This document shows positions 1-8,433 of a stretch of 64,000 nucleotides of DNA, in pieces (the first letter of the stretch is position 1; each line of letters opens with the position of its first letter). The DNA is from Flavobacterium rivuli WB 3.3-2 = DSM 21788 (GTDB taxonomy: Bacteria > Bacteroidota > Bacteroidia > Flavobacteriales > Flavobacteriaceae): the NCBI RefSeq assembly GCF_000378485.1, contig NZ_KB899972.1:186001-250000 (forward strand). Direction: 5' to 3'. A program made the position numbers and the translations under genes. Below the pieces are notes generated by a model. It saw nothing but the letters and a program-made list of their open reading frames with translations. It had not been told where the DNA came from and made no database searches.

Positions 1-391
1 ATGCTGTTTCCTGCAATAATATCTTTCCTGATTTGTCTTTAAAAACAATTTCGCCAGTTATTGTTGAAACAACTGCATCAAGATTTTTTGTAGATACTAT
101 AACTAAATCGTTTGAATTTTTTGTTGTAAATTTTACTACAGCAGGTTGTGTATCTAATAACATCAGGCTTTTTGTAGCGTCAAAAACCGCTACAGGGCTT
201 GCAGAAACATGTATAATATCATCTGTAATTACCTGGATTTTTACAAATGCTGCATCATTTTTTGCAGGTTTTGATATTTTAATTTCTATACCATCGGTAA
301 GGTTTTTAAAACCGTCCTGTGCAAAAGCTGACAGCGCAGTAAAGAAGACCGCTCCAAAAAAAACTTTAAATTTTAAATTATTGCAAGCCAT
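1..391 (-). CDS. Glycoside hydrolase family 31 enzyme, N-terminal part (runs off the left edge)
   Basis: This is the first 130 codons of a secreted protein that continues beyond the left edge. It opens with a signal peptide ending in ALSAFAQ. The next residues (DGFKNLTDGIEIKIS, then a VITDDIIHVSASP strand and a TGEIVFKDKSGKILL strand) resemble the N-terminal beta-sandwich of Bacteroidota GH31 alpha-xylosidases and alpha-glucosidases. The catalytic barrel is outside the window, so the substrate cannot be told. It is the most distal visible gene of the minus-strand locus and is separated from the GH2 gene upstream by a strong hairpin. The family call is by N-terminal resemblance only. Confidence 0.6.
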   Translation of the reverse strand, partial: MACNNLKFKVFFGAVFFTALSAFAQDGFKNLTDGIEIKISKPAKNDAAFVKIQVITDDIIHVSASPVAVFDATKSLMLLDTQPAVVKFTTKNSNDLVIVSTKNLDAVVSTITGEIVFKDKSGKILLQETA

Positions 392-433
392 AACTGTAAT
401 TATATTGGTTAATTTGACTATATGATCATTGTA

Positions 434-480
434 CGTTTTTAATCCAACTAAATGTATGTTATTTAGTTGGATTAAAACAC
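434..480 (-). terminator. Strong hairpin between the GH2 and GH31 genes
   Basis: A 17-base perfect stem (arms 437-453 and 461-477, loop of 7) lies directly behind the stop codon of the GH2 gene. On the minus strand the right arm ends in TTAAAAACG, so the T tract is weak. It probably reduces read-through into GH31 or protects the 3' end of the upstream message. Confidence 0.6.
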
Positions 481-3326
481 TACTGTCCTGCCTTAACGGT
501 TACTGATCCTGCTTTTAGCGACCCTGATGTTGCGGTAAGTATAATATCTCCGACTTCTCCTGTAGATTGTACAATAACCTGTGCCAGGCCATTAAATAAT
601 TTACGTTTCCATGCCGGTGCAGGGGTTACAATCTGGAAGAGGCCGGGGTTGCTGTTAACAATATCCCACGGGCGTTTTTTTAATAAAGGGGTTGCAACTA
701 TAGCTATAGTATTTTTACCCGCATGTACCAGCGACTGGTCTATTACAAACTCTTTACTTTCTTTTAATTTTGTGGCTATAGCAGTACCGTTAATATAAAT
801 AGTTTCTTCGACACCTACATTATTGCTAAAAAAGTTTATGGTAGCACCTTTTTGCCATTGTGGTAATGTAAATGTACCCCTGTATAATACCACCGGTGCT
901 TTTTTGCCAAACTCCTCAGTACGGTCATCTTTAAAGGCAGCATCCCACGAAGCATCATTGTAATTAGCCGTAACCTCATTAGTGTTGCCATCTAAGCTTT
1001 GAACTATCTTTTCCTTCAAACCCTCAATGGCAGCAACTTCAATAGTTTCTATAAAACGGTCTTTTTCTAACGATGTTGGGTTACCATTACCCACACCTAT
1101 TATTTTGCCGGGACCCTTTATAGAGAACGTAATTTCGTTATCTGCCGTAGGGACATGCAGGCCATTACGGTCTTTTACATCTACGGTAATCATGGCAAGG
1201 CTGCTACCATTTGCTGTAATTTTATTTTTATCAGATGATACCTTTATCGTCTCAGCTCCTTTAGTTGTTTGTGCTTTGTCTGTAAGTACCTTTTTACCAT
1301 TTTTATACCCTACAGCTTCCAGAGTACCGGGGGCGTAGTTAACCTCCCATTGTAAATGGCTGTTGGCCTGCATTGCTTTTTTTCCTAAACTTTTTTTGTT
1401 TAAAAACAGCTCCACTTCGTCGCAGTTGCTGTAAGCCCAAACCTCAATAGGCTGGCCTTCTTTGCCCTGCCAGTTCCAGTGTGGCAGCAGGTGCAAAACA
1501 GTTTCATTAGCCCACCAGCTTTTTAGGTACCAGGTATCATCTTTAGGGAAACCGCAAAGATCTACCATACCAAAATAAGACGTTATAGACGGCCAGCCAT
1601 AAGGCGTAGGCTCGCCACGGTAATCAAACCCTGTCCATATAAACATGCCACCAAGGTAAGGGCGCGATGCATAATGTTTCCATCCGTCTTCTATGCTTAT
1701 AAAATTGCTGTTTGGTGCCTTATCATAGGCCGGAATAATGTGCTTTGTATCATCCCTGAAATAAGCACCCCGCGTAGCATTAGTACTCCCCTCTTCGGTA
1801 CCCCACAGGCTTTGGTTTGGGAAAAGTTTATGCTGCTCATCGGTGCTTTTGTTTACTATATAATTAATGCCTAACAACTCCATTACCGTTGTAATTCCCT
1901 GGCTGCCTATACGTCCGCTAAACGCTGCAGTTACCGGGCGTGTGGTATCTAACGACTTTACATAAGCCTGCATGGTTGTGGCTATGCGCGCACCCTCTAC
2001 CTTATTTTCTATACCCCACTCTTCGTTGCCCACACTCCAGCTTATAATACTGGGGTGGTTCCTGTCGCGGTCTATAAGCCTTTTTACATCGTTAAGGTGG
2101 GTTTGCGTAATACCCATAAGCCTGTGCTCGTCTATAACAAGCATTCCTAAACGGTCGCAGGCATCAAGCAACTCCGGTGTAGGTGGGTTGTGCGAACACC
2201 TGTATGCATTACTGCCAAAAGCTTTTAGTTGTCTTATCCTGTAGTATTGTAAATCATCCGGCAATGCCGACCCAACCCCCGCATGATCCTGGTGATTGTT
2301 AGTGCCCTTGATTTTTACATGCTTACCGTTAAGAAAAAAACCTTCGTTAGCATCAAAACGTATTGTTCGTATACCAAATGTTGTAATGTAACTATCTACA
2401 GTTTTATTATCCTGAACGATAGTTGTTTTTAAAGTGTATAGATACGGATTTTCAATATCCCAAAGTACAGGGTTTTGAATTGTAACGTTTGTTGTAAGCA
2501 ATTCATTTTTCATCGATGCCAGGTTTACCTTGCCTGTTGTCTTAGTTGCAACTGTCTTGCCGGATGCATCGAGTATTGTTTGGGTTACAGTAAAATTTTC
2601 AGCTTTAAGGCCATCGTTATTTACGGTAGCCTCAATATTTAAAGTAGCAGAGTTTCCATTTACTGTATTCGTTACAAAAGTACCATTAGTGGCAACATGC
2701 AAATTATGGGTCTTGTTAAGCCATACGTGCCTGTAAATACCGGCACCTTCATAAAACCAGCCCTCTTCCATCATGGCATCTGCACGCACTACAATAGTGT
2801 TATCGCCACCATAGTTTATGTAAGCACTTATATCATATTCAAAACCCAGATACCCACTTGGCTCCAGGCCAAGATAATGGCCGTTAACCCAAACTATACT
2901 ATTACGAAAAACACCATCAAAAGCAAGTGTAATTCGCTTGCCAAGATCTGATGCGGGAACAGTAATATTTTTACGGTACCAGCCAATGCTTGCATCAGGA
3001 AAGTTATAGCCTATTGCTTTAAAGCCGTGGCTCAGGCTTCCCTTTTCGTCAAATGGCTGCTCTACTGCCCAGTCATGTGGCAGGTCCAGTTTACGCCAGC
3101 TTCTGTTATCAAATTTAGGAGTGGTAACACCATCCCCATAACCCGCTTTTGCTAAATATGAAAAATAAGCCGTACCGTTATTAAAATCCTTTTTAGAATC
3201 TGACGGATGCCCAAAGGCAAAATACCAGCTTTTATCTATATTAATATGCTCTCTGGGTGTAGCTGCATCCTGAGCCTGCATAATACTACAGGCTAAAAAT
3301 AACATCAAAAATATTTTAGTTTTCAT
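480..3326 (-). CDS. Glycoside hydrolase family 2, beta-galactosidase type, secreted (948 aa)
   Basis: A signal peptide (MKTKIFLMLFLACSIMQAQ) is followed by the GH2 order: sugar-binding jelly roll (about 30-215), Ig-like domain (about 220-325), catalytic barrel (about 325-620), then Ig-like C-terminal domains of the DUF4982 kind. The acid/base is probably Glu435 in the VGNEEWG motif. The nucleophile is in WGTEEG near residue 511. The N-x-K signature of beta-glucuronidases is not evident, so beta-galactosidase is the best guess, though many GH2 specificities are possible. It probably acts in the periplasm on oligosaccharides imported by SusC/SusD. It lies 114 bases downstream of GH97 in the same direction. 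Confidence 0.85.
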   Translation of the reverse strand: MKTKIFLMLFLACSIMQAQDAATPREHINIDKSWYFAFGHPSDSKKDFNNGTAYFSYLAKAGYGDGVTTPKFDNRSWRKLDLPHDWAVEQPFDEKGSLSHGFKAIGYNFPDASIGWYRKNITVPASDLGKRITLAFDGVFRNSIVWVNGHYLGLEPSGYLGFEYDISAYINYGGDNTIVVRADAMMEEGWFYEGAGIYRHVWLNKTHNLHVATNGTFVTNTVNGNSATLNIEATVNNDGLKAENFTVTQTILDASGKTVATKTTGKVNLASMKNELLTTNVTIQNPVLWDIENPYLYTLKTTIVQDNKTVDSYITTFGIRTIRFDANEGFFLNGKHVKIKGTNNHQDHAGVGSALPDDLQYYRIRQLKAFGSNAYRCSHNPPTPELLDACDRLGMLVIDEHRLMGITQTHLNDVKRLIDRDRNHPSIISWSVGNEEWGIENKVEGARIATTMQAYVKSLDTTRPVTAAFSGRIGSQGITTVMELLGINYIVNKSTDEQHKLFPNQSLWGTEEGSTNATRGAYFRDDTKHIIPAYDKAPNSNFISIEDGWKHYASRPYLGGMFIWTGFDYRGEPTPYGWPSITSYFGMVDLCGFPKDDTWYLKSWWANETVLHLLPHWNWQGKEGQPIEVWAYSNCDEVELFLNKKSLGKKAMQANSHLQWEVNYAPGTLEAVGYKNGKKVLTDKAQTTKGAETIKVSSDKNKITANGSSLAMITVDVKDRNGLHVPTADNEITFSIKGPGKIIGVGNGNPTSLEKDRFIETIEVAAIEGLKEKIVQSLDGNTNEVTANYNDASWDAAFKDDRTEEFGKKAPVVLYRGTFTLPQWQKGATINFFSNNVGVEETIYINGTAIATKLKESKEFVIDQSLVHAGKNTIAIVATPLLKKRPWDIVNSNPGLFQIVTPAPAWKRKLFNGLAQVIVQSTGEVGDIILTATSGSLKAGSVTVKAGQ

Positions 3327-3440
3327 GTGGTGTTTATAAATAGTGCAGGCAAATATTTGTGTATACTTGTCTTTATAAATAGGTTAATAAAAGCTGCATA
3401 GATTATGATAAAATAGTATCAGGATGCGGATGCAAATAAA

Positions 3441-5429
3441 TTAGTTTTTAGGTGTAATGATAGCCGACATACCGCCACCTTCTGCAAGATGAAAGTTTAG
3501 TTTAGTATCGGCTGTTACTGTTACCAGTTCCCTTTTATAATCTACCGCAGCCTTATCTGCGTTTACTCCATCCTTAAATATTTCTGCCTGATACGTTTTT
3601 CCCTTTTCTAAAAACGAAAAGTCTACCGTAATATCCCTTGCATCCCAGTTTGTTATCGCCCCTATATACCATGTATTTCCTTTTTTTCGCGCCAAAGACA
3701 AATATTTGCCTACATTGCCGTCTAATGCTACAGTTTGGTCAAAAGTTGTTGGTATTTTAGCGATAAAAGTTGTAGATTCCTGTTCTTTTTTATAAGCTGT
3801 AGGGCTATCGGCCATCATTTGCAGCGGTGCTTCAAAAACGGTATACAAAGCTAACTGGTGGCAACGGGTTCCCTGGCTTTTAGGCTTAGACCCTACCGAC
3901 CTGAATTGCTTTTTTGTGGTATTATCCATAGCTCCGGGCGTATAATCCATAGGCCCCGCCATCATGCGTATAAACGGTATGGTGCAATCGTAAGCAGGTA
4001 CATCGTCTCCCGGTGTCCATTTGTTGTTTTCCATTCCTTTCACACCTTCAAAATTCAGGATATTAGGATACGTTCTTTGTATACCTGTAGGCTTATACAT
4101 ACCATGATAATCGATCATTATTTTATTATCTGCCGCCTTTTGTGCAATATCATAAACAGATTTTACCATCTTGGCATCATCACGGTCTATAAAATCTACC
4201 TTAAAACCTTTTATTCCTAAAGCAGCATAGTGCTTAAATACATTATCCGGATTTTCGTGTACCGCCATCCATGACGCCCAAAGTATTATGCCAACATTTT
4301 TTTGTTTACCATACGCTATTAAAGCTTCAAGGTCTACATCTGGACTGTGTTTCATAATATCATTTTCCATGCTCCAGCCTTCATCAAGCACTACATATTC
4401 TACTTTATTATCTGATGCAAAGTCTATGTAGTATTTATACGTTTGTGTATTAATGCCTGCTTTAAAATCAACACCATAAATATTCCAGTCATTCCACCAG
4501 TCCCACGCAACTTTACCGGGCTTAATCCAGCTTACGTCTTTAATTTTAGATGGTTCAGATAATTTTTGTACCATATCATTATTGGCAAGGTCCTTATCAT
4601 TTTCTGACACTACAACAATGCGCCACGGAAACGTACGCGTACCCTTTGTGGTAACCATATAATCGGCACGTTTAGTAATCAGTTTATTAATGTCATGAAA
4701 GCCGCCATTAACTTCTTCCAGCGGGTATTTAGGGAAAACAGCTTTAAAGCCCAGGCCTTTATCAGCTTGTTTAACAAACATGCCCGGGTAATCTTCAAGG
4801 TTTGCTTCAAGAAAAACGGCTTTCTTTTTTGGAGTTACCTCAACTAAAAAAGGTAAAAATGCGAGCGTATCTTTAGAGAACCCTGATACTTTTTTGTTTT
4901 CATATAAGGCTTCAAATGATGATATATAAGGGTCTTTAGGGTTTCTTAAATCTCTTACATAAGGCATTAAGGTATTTAGATCTTTATCAAAATAAATGCC
5001 TGCTTCTTCGTCTTTAATAGTAATATCTTTTTTCTTTGCGGTAATAAACCTGTAGGCAACACCATCATTAAAAGCACGGTATTCTATACTAAAATCATTT
5101 TTAAACTTTACTACTAAGCTGTTGTAATTATTTTCTACCTGCTTTTTTTTGTAAAAAGGAGTCGCAAAGACTGACTGTACACTCTCTGTTTTAGAGCTTG
5201 TAACTACAGCATTTTTTCCTAAAACATCTCCCGTAGCCAATGTAACAGACATTGGCGAAGGTGCCAGTACAACATCATTTTGGTGCTTTACTGCCCAGCT
5301 TATTTTATCAGATATAGTAACTGTAATTTCCAGTTTTTTATCAGGAGAGTTTAGTTTAAACTCTTTTGCTTTCTGGGCAAAGACATTTAAAACTGACAGA
5401 AGTAGTAATGTAAGTAGTGCTTTTTTCAT
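3441..5429 (-). CDS. Glycoside hydrolase family 97 (SusB-like), probably retaining alpha-galactosidase type (662 aa)
   Basis: The start at 5429 gives a clean signal peptide (MKKALLTLLLLSVLNVFAQ); an upstream ATG at 5453 would add eight residues. An N-terminal beta-sandwich (to about 270) precedes a barrel with WDWWNDWNIYG, VVLDEGW, GFKVDFIDRDD and MIDYHGMYKPTG, all typical of GH97. The Asp near residue 412 in KVDFIDRDD matches the nucleophile of the retaining GH97 branch (alpha-galactosidase-like), whereas inverting SusB-type alpha-glucosidases lack it. It therefore probably removes terminal alpha-galactose or a similar sugar in the periplasm. It sits between KDPG aldolase and the GH2 enzyme in the locus. 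Confidence 0.88.
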   Translation of the reverse strand: MKKALLTLLLLSVLNVFAQKAKEFKLNSPDKKLEITVTISDKISWAVKHQNDVVLAPSPMSVTLATGDVLGKNAVVTSSKTESVQSVFATPFYKKKQVENNYNSLVVKFKNDFSIEYRAFNDGVAYRFITAKKKDITIKDEEAGIYFDKDLNTLMPYVRDLRNPKDPYISSFEALYENKKVSGFSKDTLAFLPFLVEVTPKKKAVFLEANLEDYPGMFVKQADKGLGFKAVFPKYPLEEVNGGFHDINKLITKRADYMVTTKGTRTFPWRIVVVSENDKDLANNDMVQKLSEPSKIKDVSWIKPGKVAWDWWNDWNIYGVDFKAGINTQTYKYYIDFASDNKVEYVVLDEGWSMENDIMKHSPDVDLEALIAYGKQKNVGIILWASWMAVHENPDNVFKHYAALGIKGFKVDFIDRDDAKMVKSVYDIAQKAADNKIMIDYHGMYKPTGIQRTYPNILNFEGVKGMENNKWTPGDDVPAYDCTIPFIRMMAGPMDYTPGAMDNTTKKQFRSVGSKPKSQGTRCHQLALYTVFEAPLQMMADSPTAYKKEQESTTFIAKIPTTFDQTVALDGNVGKYLSLARKKGNTWYIGAITNWDARDITVDFSFLEKGKTYQAEIFKDGVNADKAAVDYKRELVTVTADTKLNFHLAEGGGMSAIITPKN

Positions 5430-5483
5430 TGATACTATTTTTATTTTTAGCATTTAGCTAATTGATATTGTTGTTTAATAAAA

Positions 5484-5510
5484 GGATTCCCTAACAAAAG
5501 TTAGGGAACC
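5484..5510 (-). terminator. Hairpin after the KDPG aldolase gene
   Basis: TTCCCTAAC (5487-5495), loop AAAA, GTTAGGGAA (5500-5508), followed on the minus strand by TCCTTTTATT. It is a moderate stem inside the 96-base gap before GH97 and may attenuate transcription into the distal hydrolase genes. Confidence 0.45.
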
Positions 5511-5549
5511 CGGTAACTAACCTAACCAAATAACACAAATATGAAATCT

Positions 5550-6212
5550 TTATATTTTTACTGTATTGATGATGTTAAGTACATTGGCAGTACTGTTTTT
5601 TAACTGTTCAAAATTTGACGTTGCCAGTATTTCTTTAGTAATAAGCTTACTGCCCATACCTACACCAACTACGCCTGCCTTAAACCATTGGCTTATGCTT
5701 TGCTCATTAGCTTCTACCCCGCCGGTAACTACAAAATCAAGACCTTTAAACAGCGGTAAAACAGCTTCGGCAAAACCGGCTCCAAGAGCATTACCAGGAA
5801 ACAATTTTATCAGGGTACACCCCGCTTTCTTAGCTGTATGAATTTCGGTTGGTGTCATGCAGCCCGGAATCCATAAAATGTTATGTTCTATTGCTACAGC
5901 GCATACCTCATCATCAAAAAACGGGCTTATTAAAAAATCAGCACCAAGTGCTATAAAATCTGCCGCTTCTTTATTGCTTGTAATTGTACCTATGCCTAAT
6001 AATAATTGGGGCATCTTTGCATCTCTCTCTTTTATTAGTGCTTCAAAATTTTTAAGGGCATTAACACCACGATTAGTAAATTCTATGGTTGTAACCCCGG
6101 CATCATAAAGGGCTTTTGCCACGGCAATACAAATCGTAACATCATCATGGTAAAATAATGGCAACAGACCCTGTGCTTTAATTGCTGTAGCAGCTATATC
6201 TTTTTTATTCAT
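5550..6212 (-). CDS. eda: KDPG / 4-hydroxy-2-oxoglutarate aldolase (220 aa)
   Basis: This is a cytoplasmic class I aldolase that splits 2-keto-3-deoxy-6-phosphogluconate into pyruvate and glyceraldehyde-3-phosphate. It has the expected length and motifs: TTIEFTNRG with the catalytic Glu near residue 44, LGIGTI, GCMTPTE, and the Schiff-base lysine near residue 136 in LIKLFPGNALG, then a GGV phosphate-binding loop. Its first base is the last base of the kdgK stop codon, so the two are translationally coupled. It is the last step of the hexuronate branch encoded here (UxuA, KdgK, Eda). Confidence 0.93.
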   Translation of the reverse strand: MNKKDIAATAIKAQGLLPLFYHDDVTICIAVAKALYDAGVTTIEFTNRGVNALKNFEALIKERDAKMPQLLLGIGTITSNKEAADFIALGADFLISPFFDDEVCAVAIEHNILWIPGCMTPTEIHTAKKAGCTLIKLFPGNALGAGFAEAVLPLFKGLDFVVTGGVEANEQSISQWFKAGVVGVGMGSKLITKEILATSNFEQLKNSTANVLNIINTVKI

Positions 6213-7219
6213 TATATCATTCTTTTTTCAACGTTTTCAATACTTTGCTTTGTGGCATCGCCTGCCTCCTGTAGTTTACCTACGGCGGCAGCGGCAGCAT
6301 AGTTGGCTATAAAGTCTGCATCATAATCTTTGTGTAGGCCATATATAAGCCCTGCCATAAAACAATCGCCGCTCCCTACCCTATCCTTAATTTCGGGAAT
6401 AGTATAATATTTTGACGCAGCCGCTTCTGAGTCCTTTTTTACCACTGCAAAATAGTTATCCTGTAGCCTGTAAGTGTACGCCAATGTAGCAGCCCTTGGA
6501 TATTTTAATTGCACTAATGCCATGCTCGCAGCAGCGGCATCTGTTAATTCCTGCTGCGTTTTGCCATCGCTATCATCAACCGGAGATGTTATACCCAACA
6601 ATGAATCTACCGCCCAGATGTTGCCCATTATTACATTGCAGTAGGCTACCAGGTCTGGCATTACACTAATGGGTTCACAACCATATTGCCATAGTTTGCT
6701 CCTGTAGTTCAGGTCGACAGATATGGTTATCCCCTTTGCCGATGCTGCCTCTAAAGCTTCTTTACATACTGCCGCACTATTTTTATTAAGCGCAGGGCTT
6801 ATAGCACTAAAGTGAAACCACGTACAGCCTTCAAAAACACCATCCCAATTTATAGTCCCGGGTTTTAAATCAGCAAACGACGAATGGTCCCTGTCGTAAA
6901 TTACACTATTATGCTTTACATCTAACCCAACCGGCAGATAGTAAATACTCATACGGTTTCCCGAAAACAATATATTATCGGCCTGTATATTCTTAGAGCT
7001 TATATAACCTGAAATTTGTTGGGACAAATAATTGTCCGGAAGCGCCGTAACATAACTAACCGGAATTTGCCAGTTAGCCAATGCTGTAGCAACATTAAGT
7101 TCTGCTCCGCCTATGTAAAAAGGCAGGGCATCCTGAGAGGTCCAGTCCCTATCCATATTAGGCGAAAGCCGCAGCAATAATTCTCCGAAACAAACTATTT
7201 TGCCTTTATCCATGTCCAT
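6212..7219 (-). CDS. kdgK: 2-dehydro-3-deoxygluconokinase, PfkB family (335 aa)
   Basis: This sugar kinase phosphorylates 2-keto-3-deoxygluconate to KDPG. It shows the PfkB layout: an N-terminal GELLLRLSP strand, the glycine-rich IGGAELNVA motif near residue 37, and the C-terminal DRVGSGDCFMAGL signature, whose Asp is the catalytic base. Its neighbours make the KDG-kinase assignment much more likely than another PfkB sugar kinase: mannonate dehydratase lies upstream with a one-base overlap, and KDPG aldolase downstream with a one-base overlap. A second Met two codons in is an alternative start. Confidence 0.9.
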   Translation of the reverse strand: MDMDKGKIVCFGELLLRLSPNMDRDWTSQDALPFYIGGAELNVATALANWQIPVSYVTALPDNYLSQQISGYISSKNIQADNILFSGNRMSIYYLPVGLDVKHNSVIYDRDHSSFADLKPGTINWDGVFEGCTWFHFSAISPALNKNSAAVCKEALEAASAKGITISVDLNYRSKLWQYGCEPISVMPDLVAYCNVIMGNIWAVDSLLGITSPVDDSDGKTQQELTDAAAASMALVQLKYPRAATLAYTYRLQDNYFAVVKKDSEAAASKYYTIPEIKDRVGSGDCFMAGLIYGLHKDYDADFIANYAAAAAVGKLQEAGDATKQSIENVEKRMI

Positions 7220-8418
7220 TAATTATCCTGTAGACTTCTTATAATACCCAACTCCAGGCCGCGAATTTCGGCAAGGCCGCGCAAGCGCCCTATTGCAGAG
7301 TAGCCGGGATTTGTTTTTTTGGTAAGGTCGTCCAGCATCTGGTGGCCGTGATCCGGCCGTACTGCAATAGAAACCTTACGCTGTTGCATAACAAGTACAA
7401 GTTCTTTTATTACGGCATACATATCAACATCACCTTCAAGATGGTTATCTTCAAAAAAATCGCCATGCTCATTACATGTAGTGGCGCGCAGGTGAATAAA
7501 ATTTATCCTGTCGCCAAACTGTCTTACCATTTGTGGCAGGTTGTTATCTTCGCGTACCCCAAAAGAACCCGTGCAAAAACATAAACCATTATGTAATGAT
7601 GGCACAGCTTTTATTAATGCTTCTATATCAAAGGCGGTACTTACCACCCTTGGCAGCCCAAGTATGGCATAAGGCGGATCATCCGGATGGATTACCATTT
7701 TTACGCCCGTTTCTATTGCTACAGGTATTATCTGCTCTAAAAAGTAAATAAGGTTGGCACGAAGTTTATTGGCATCAATATCGGCATAAGCATCCAGCGC
7801 CTGCTGAAACTGCTGTAGTGTAAAACTTTCTTCGCTACCCGGCAGTCCGGCTATAATGTTGCGCTGCAGTAATTGCTTTTCGGCATCATCCATGGCATTA
7901 AACCGTGCTTCAGCTCTCTGTAGCTCTTCGGTAGTGTAATCTTTTTCGGCATTTTTTCTTTTCAGGATAAATACGTCAAAAGCTATAAAGGCGGCTTTTT
8001 CAAACCGCAGGGCTTTGCTGCCATCCTCAACAGTATACGATAAATCGGTACGCGTCCAATCCAGCACCGGCATAAAATTATAGGTAACCGTATAGATATT
8101 ACAGGCTGCCAAATTGCGTATTGATTGCTTGTAGTTCTCAATATAAGCAGTAAAATTTGCCCCCTGGGTTTTAATAGCCTCGTGTACGGGTACACTTTCT
8201 ACTACACTCCAGGCCATACCCGCAGCTTCAATTTCTTTCTTGCGTTTTAGTATTTCTTCAACAGGCCACACCTCGCCATTAGGTATATGGTGCAATGCGG
8301 TAACAATACCTGTACACCCTGCCTGCGTTATATCGCTAAGGCTTACAGGGTCTTTAGGGCCGTACCAACGCATAGTTTGCTCCATACGGTTGGCACTTAT
8401 ATTTTTAAAATCAGTCAT
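7219..8418 (-). CDS. uxuA: Mannonate dehydratase (399 aa)
   Basis: It converts D-mannonate to 2-keto-3-deoxygluconate in the hexuronate pathway. The N-terminus ([15 protein letters not shown], then [15 protein letters not shown]) and the later [22 protein letters not shown] and RPDHGHQ motifs are characteristic of UxuA, with the His and Cys residues expected to bind the divalent metal. Length matches the family. It overlaps kdgK by one base and starts 15 bases after the GH2 gene. UxaC and UxuB, which would supply mannonate from glucuronate, are not in the window and may lie past the left edge. Confidence 0.95.
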   Translation of the reverse strand: MTDFKNISANRMEQTMRWYGPKDPVSLSDITQAGCTGIVTALHHIPNGEVWPVEEILKRKKEIEAAGMAWSVVESVPVHEAIKTQGANFTAYIENYKQSIRNLAACNIYTVTYNFMPVLDWTRTDLSYTVEDGSKALRFEKAAFIAFDVFILKRKNAEKDYTTEELQRAEARFNAMDDAEKQLLQRNIIAGLPGSEESFTLQQFQQALDAYADIDANKLRANLIYFLEQIIPVAIETGVKMVIHPDDPPYAILGLPRVVSTAFDIEALIKAVPSLHNGLCFCTGSFGVREDNNLPQMVRQFGDRINFIHLRATTCNEHGDFFEDNHLEGDVDMYAVIKELVLVMQQRKVSIAVRPDHGHQMLDDLTKKTNPGYSAIGRLRGLAEIRGLELGIIRSLQDN

Positions 8419-8433
8419 AAATTAAAAGCTGAA

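Noticed and set aside
33..425. A 130-codon open frame on the plus strand at the left edge
   Set aside because: It is the mirror of the GH31 gene on the minus strand, which has a signal peptide and a family-like N-terminus; the plus-strand frame has neither.
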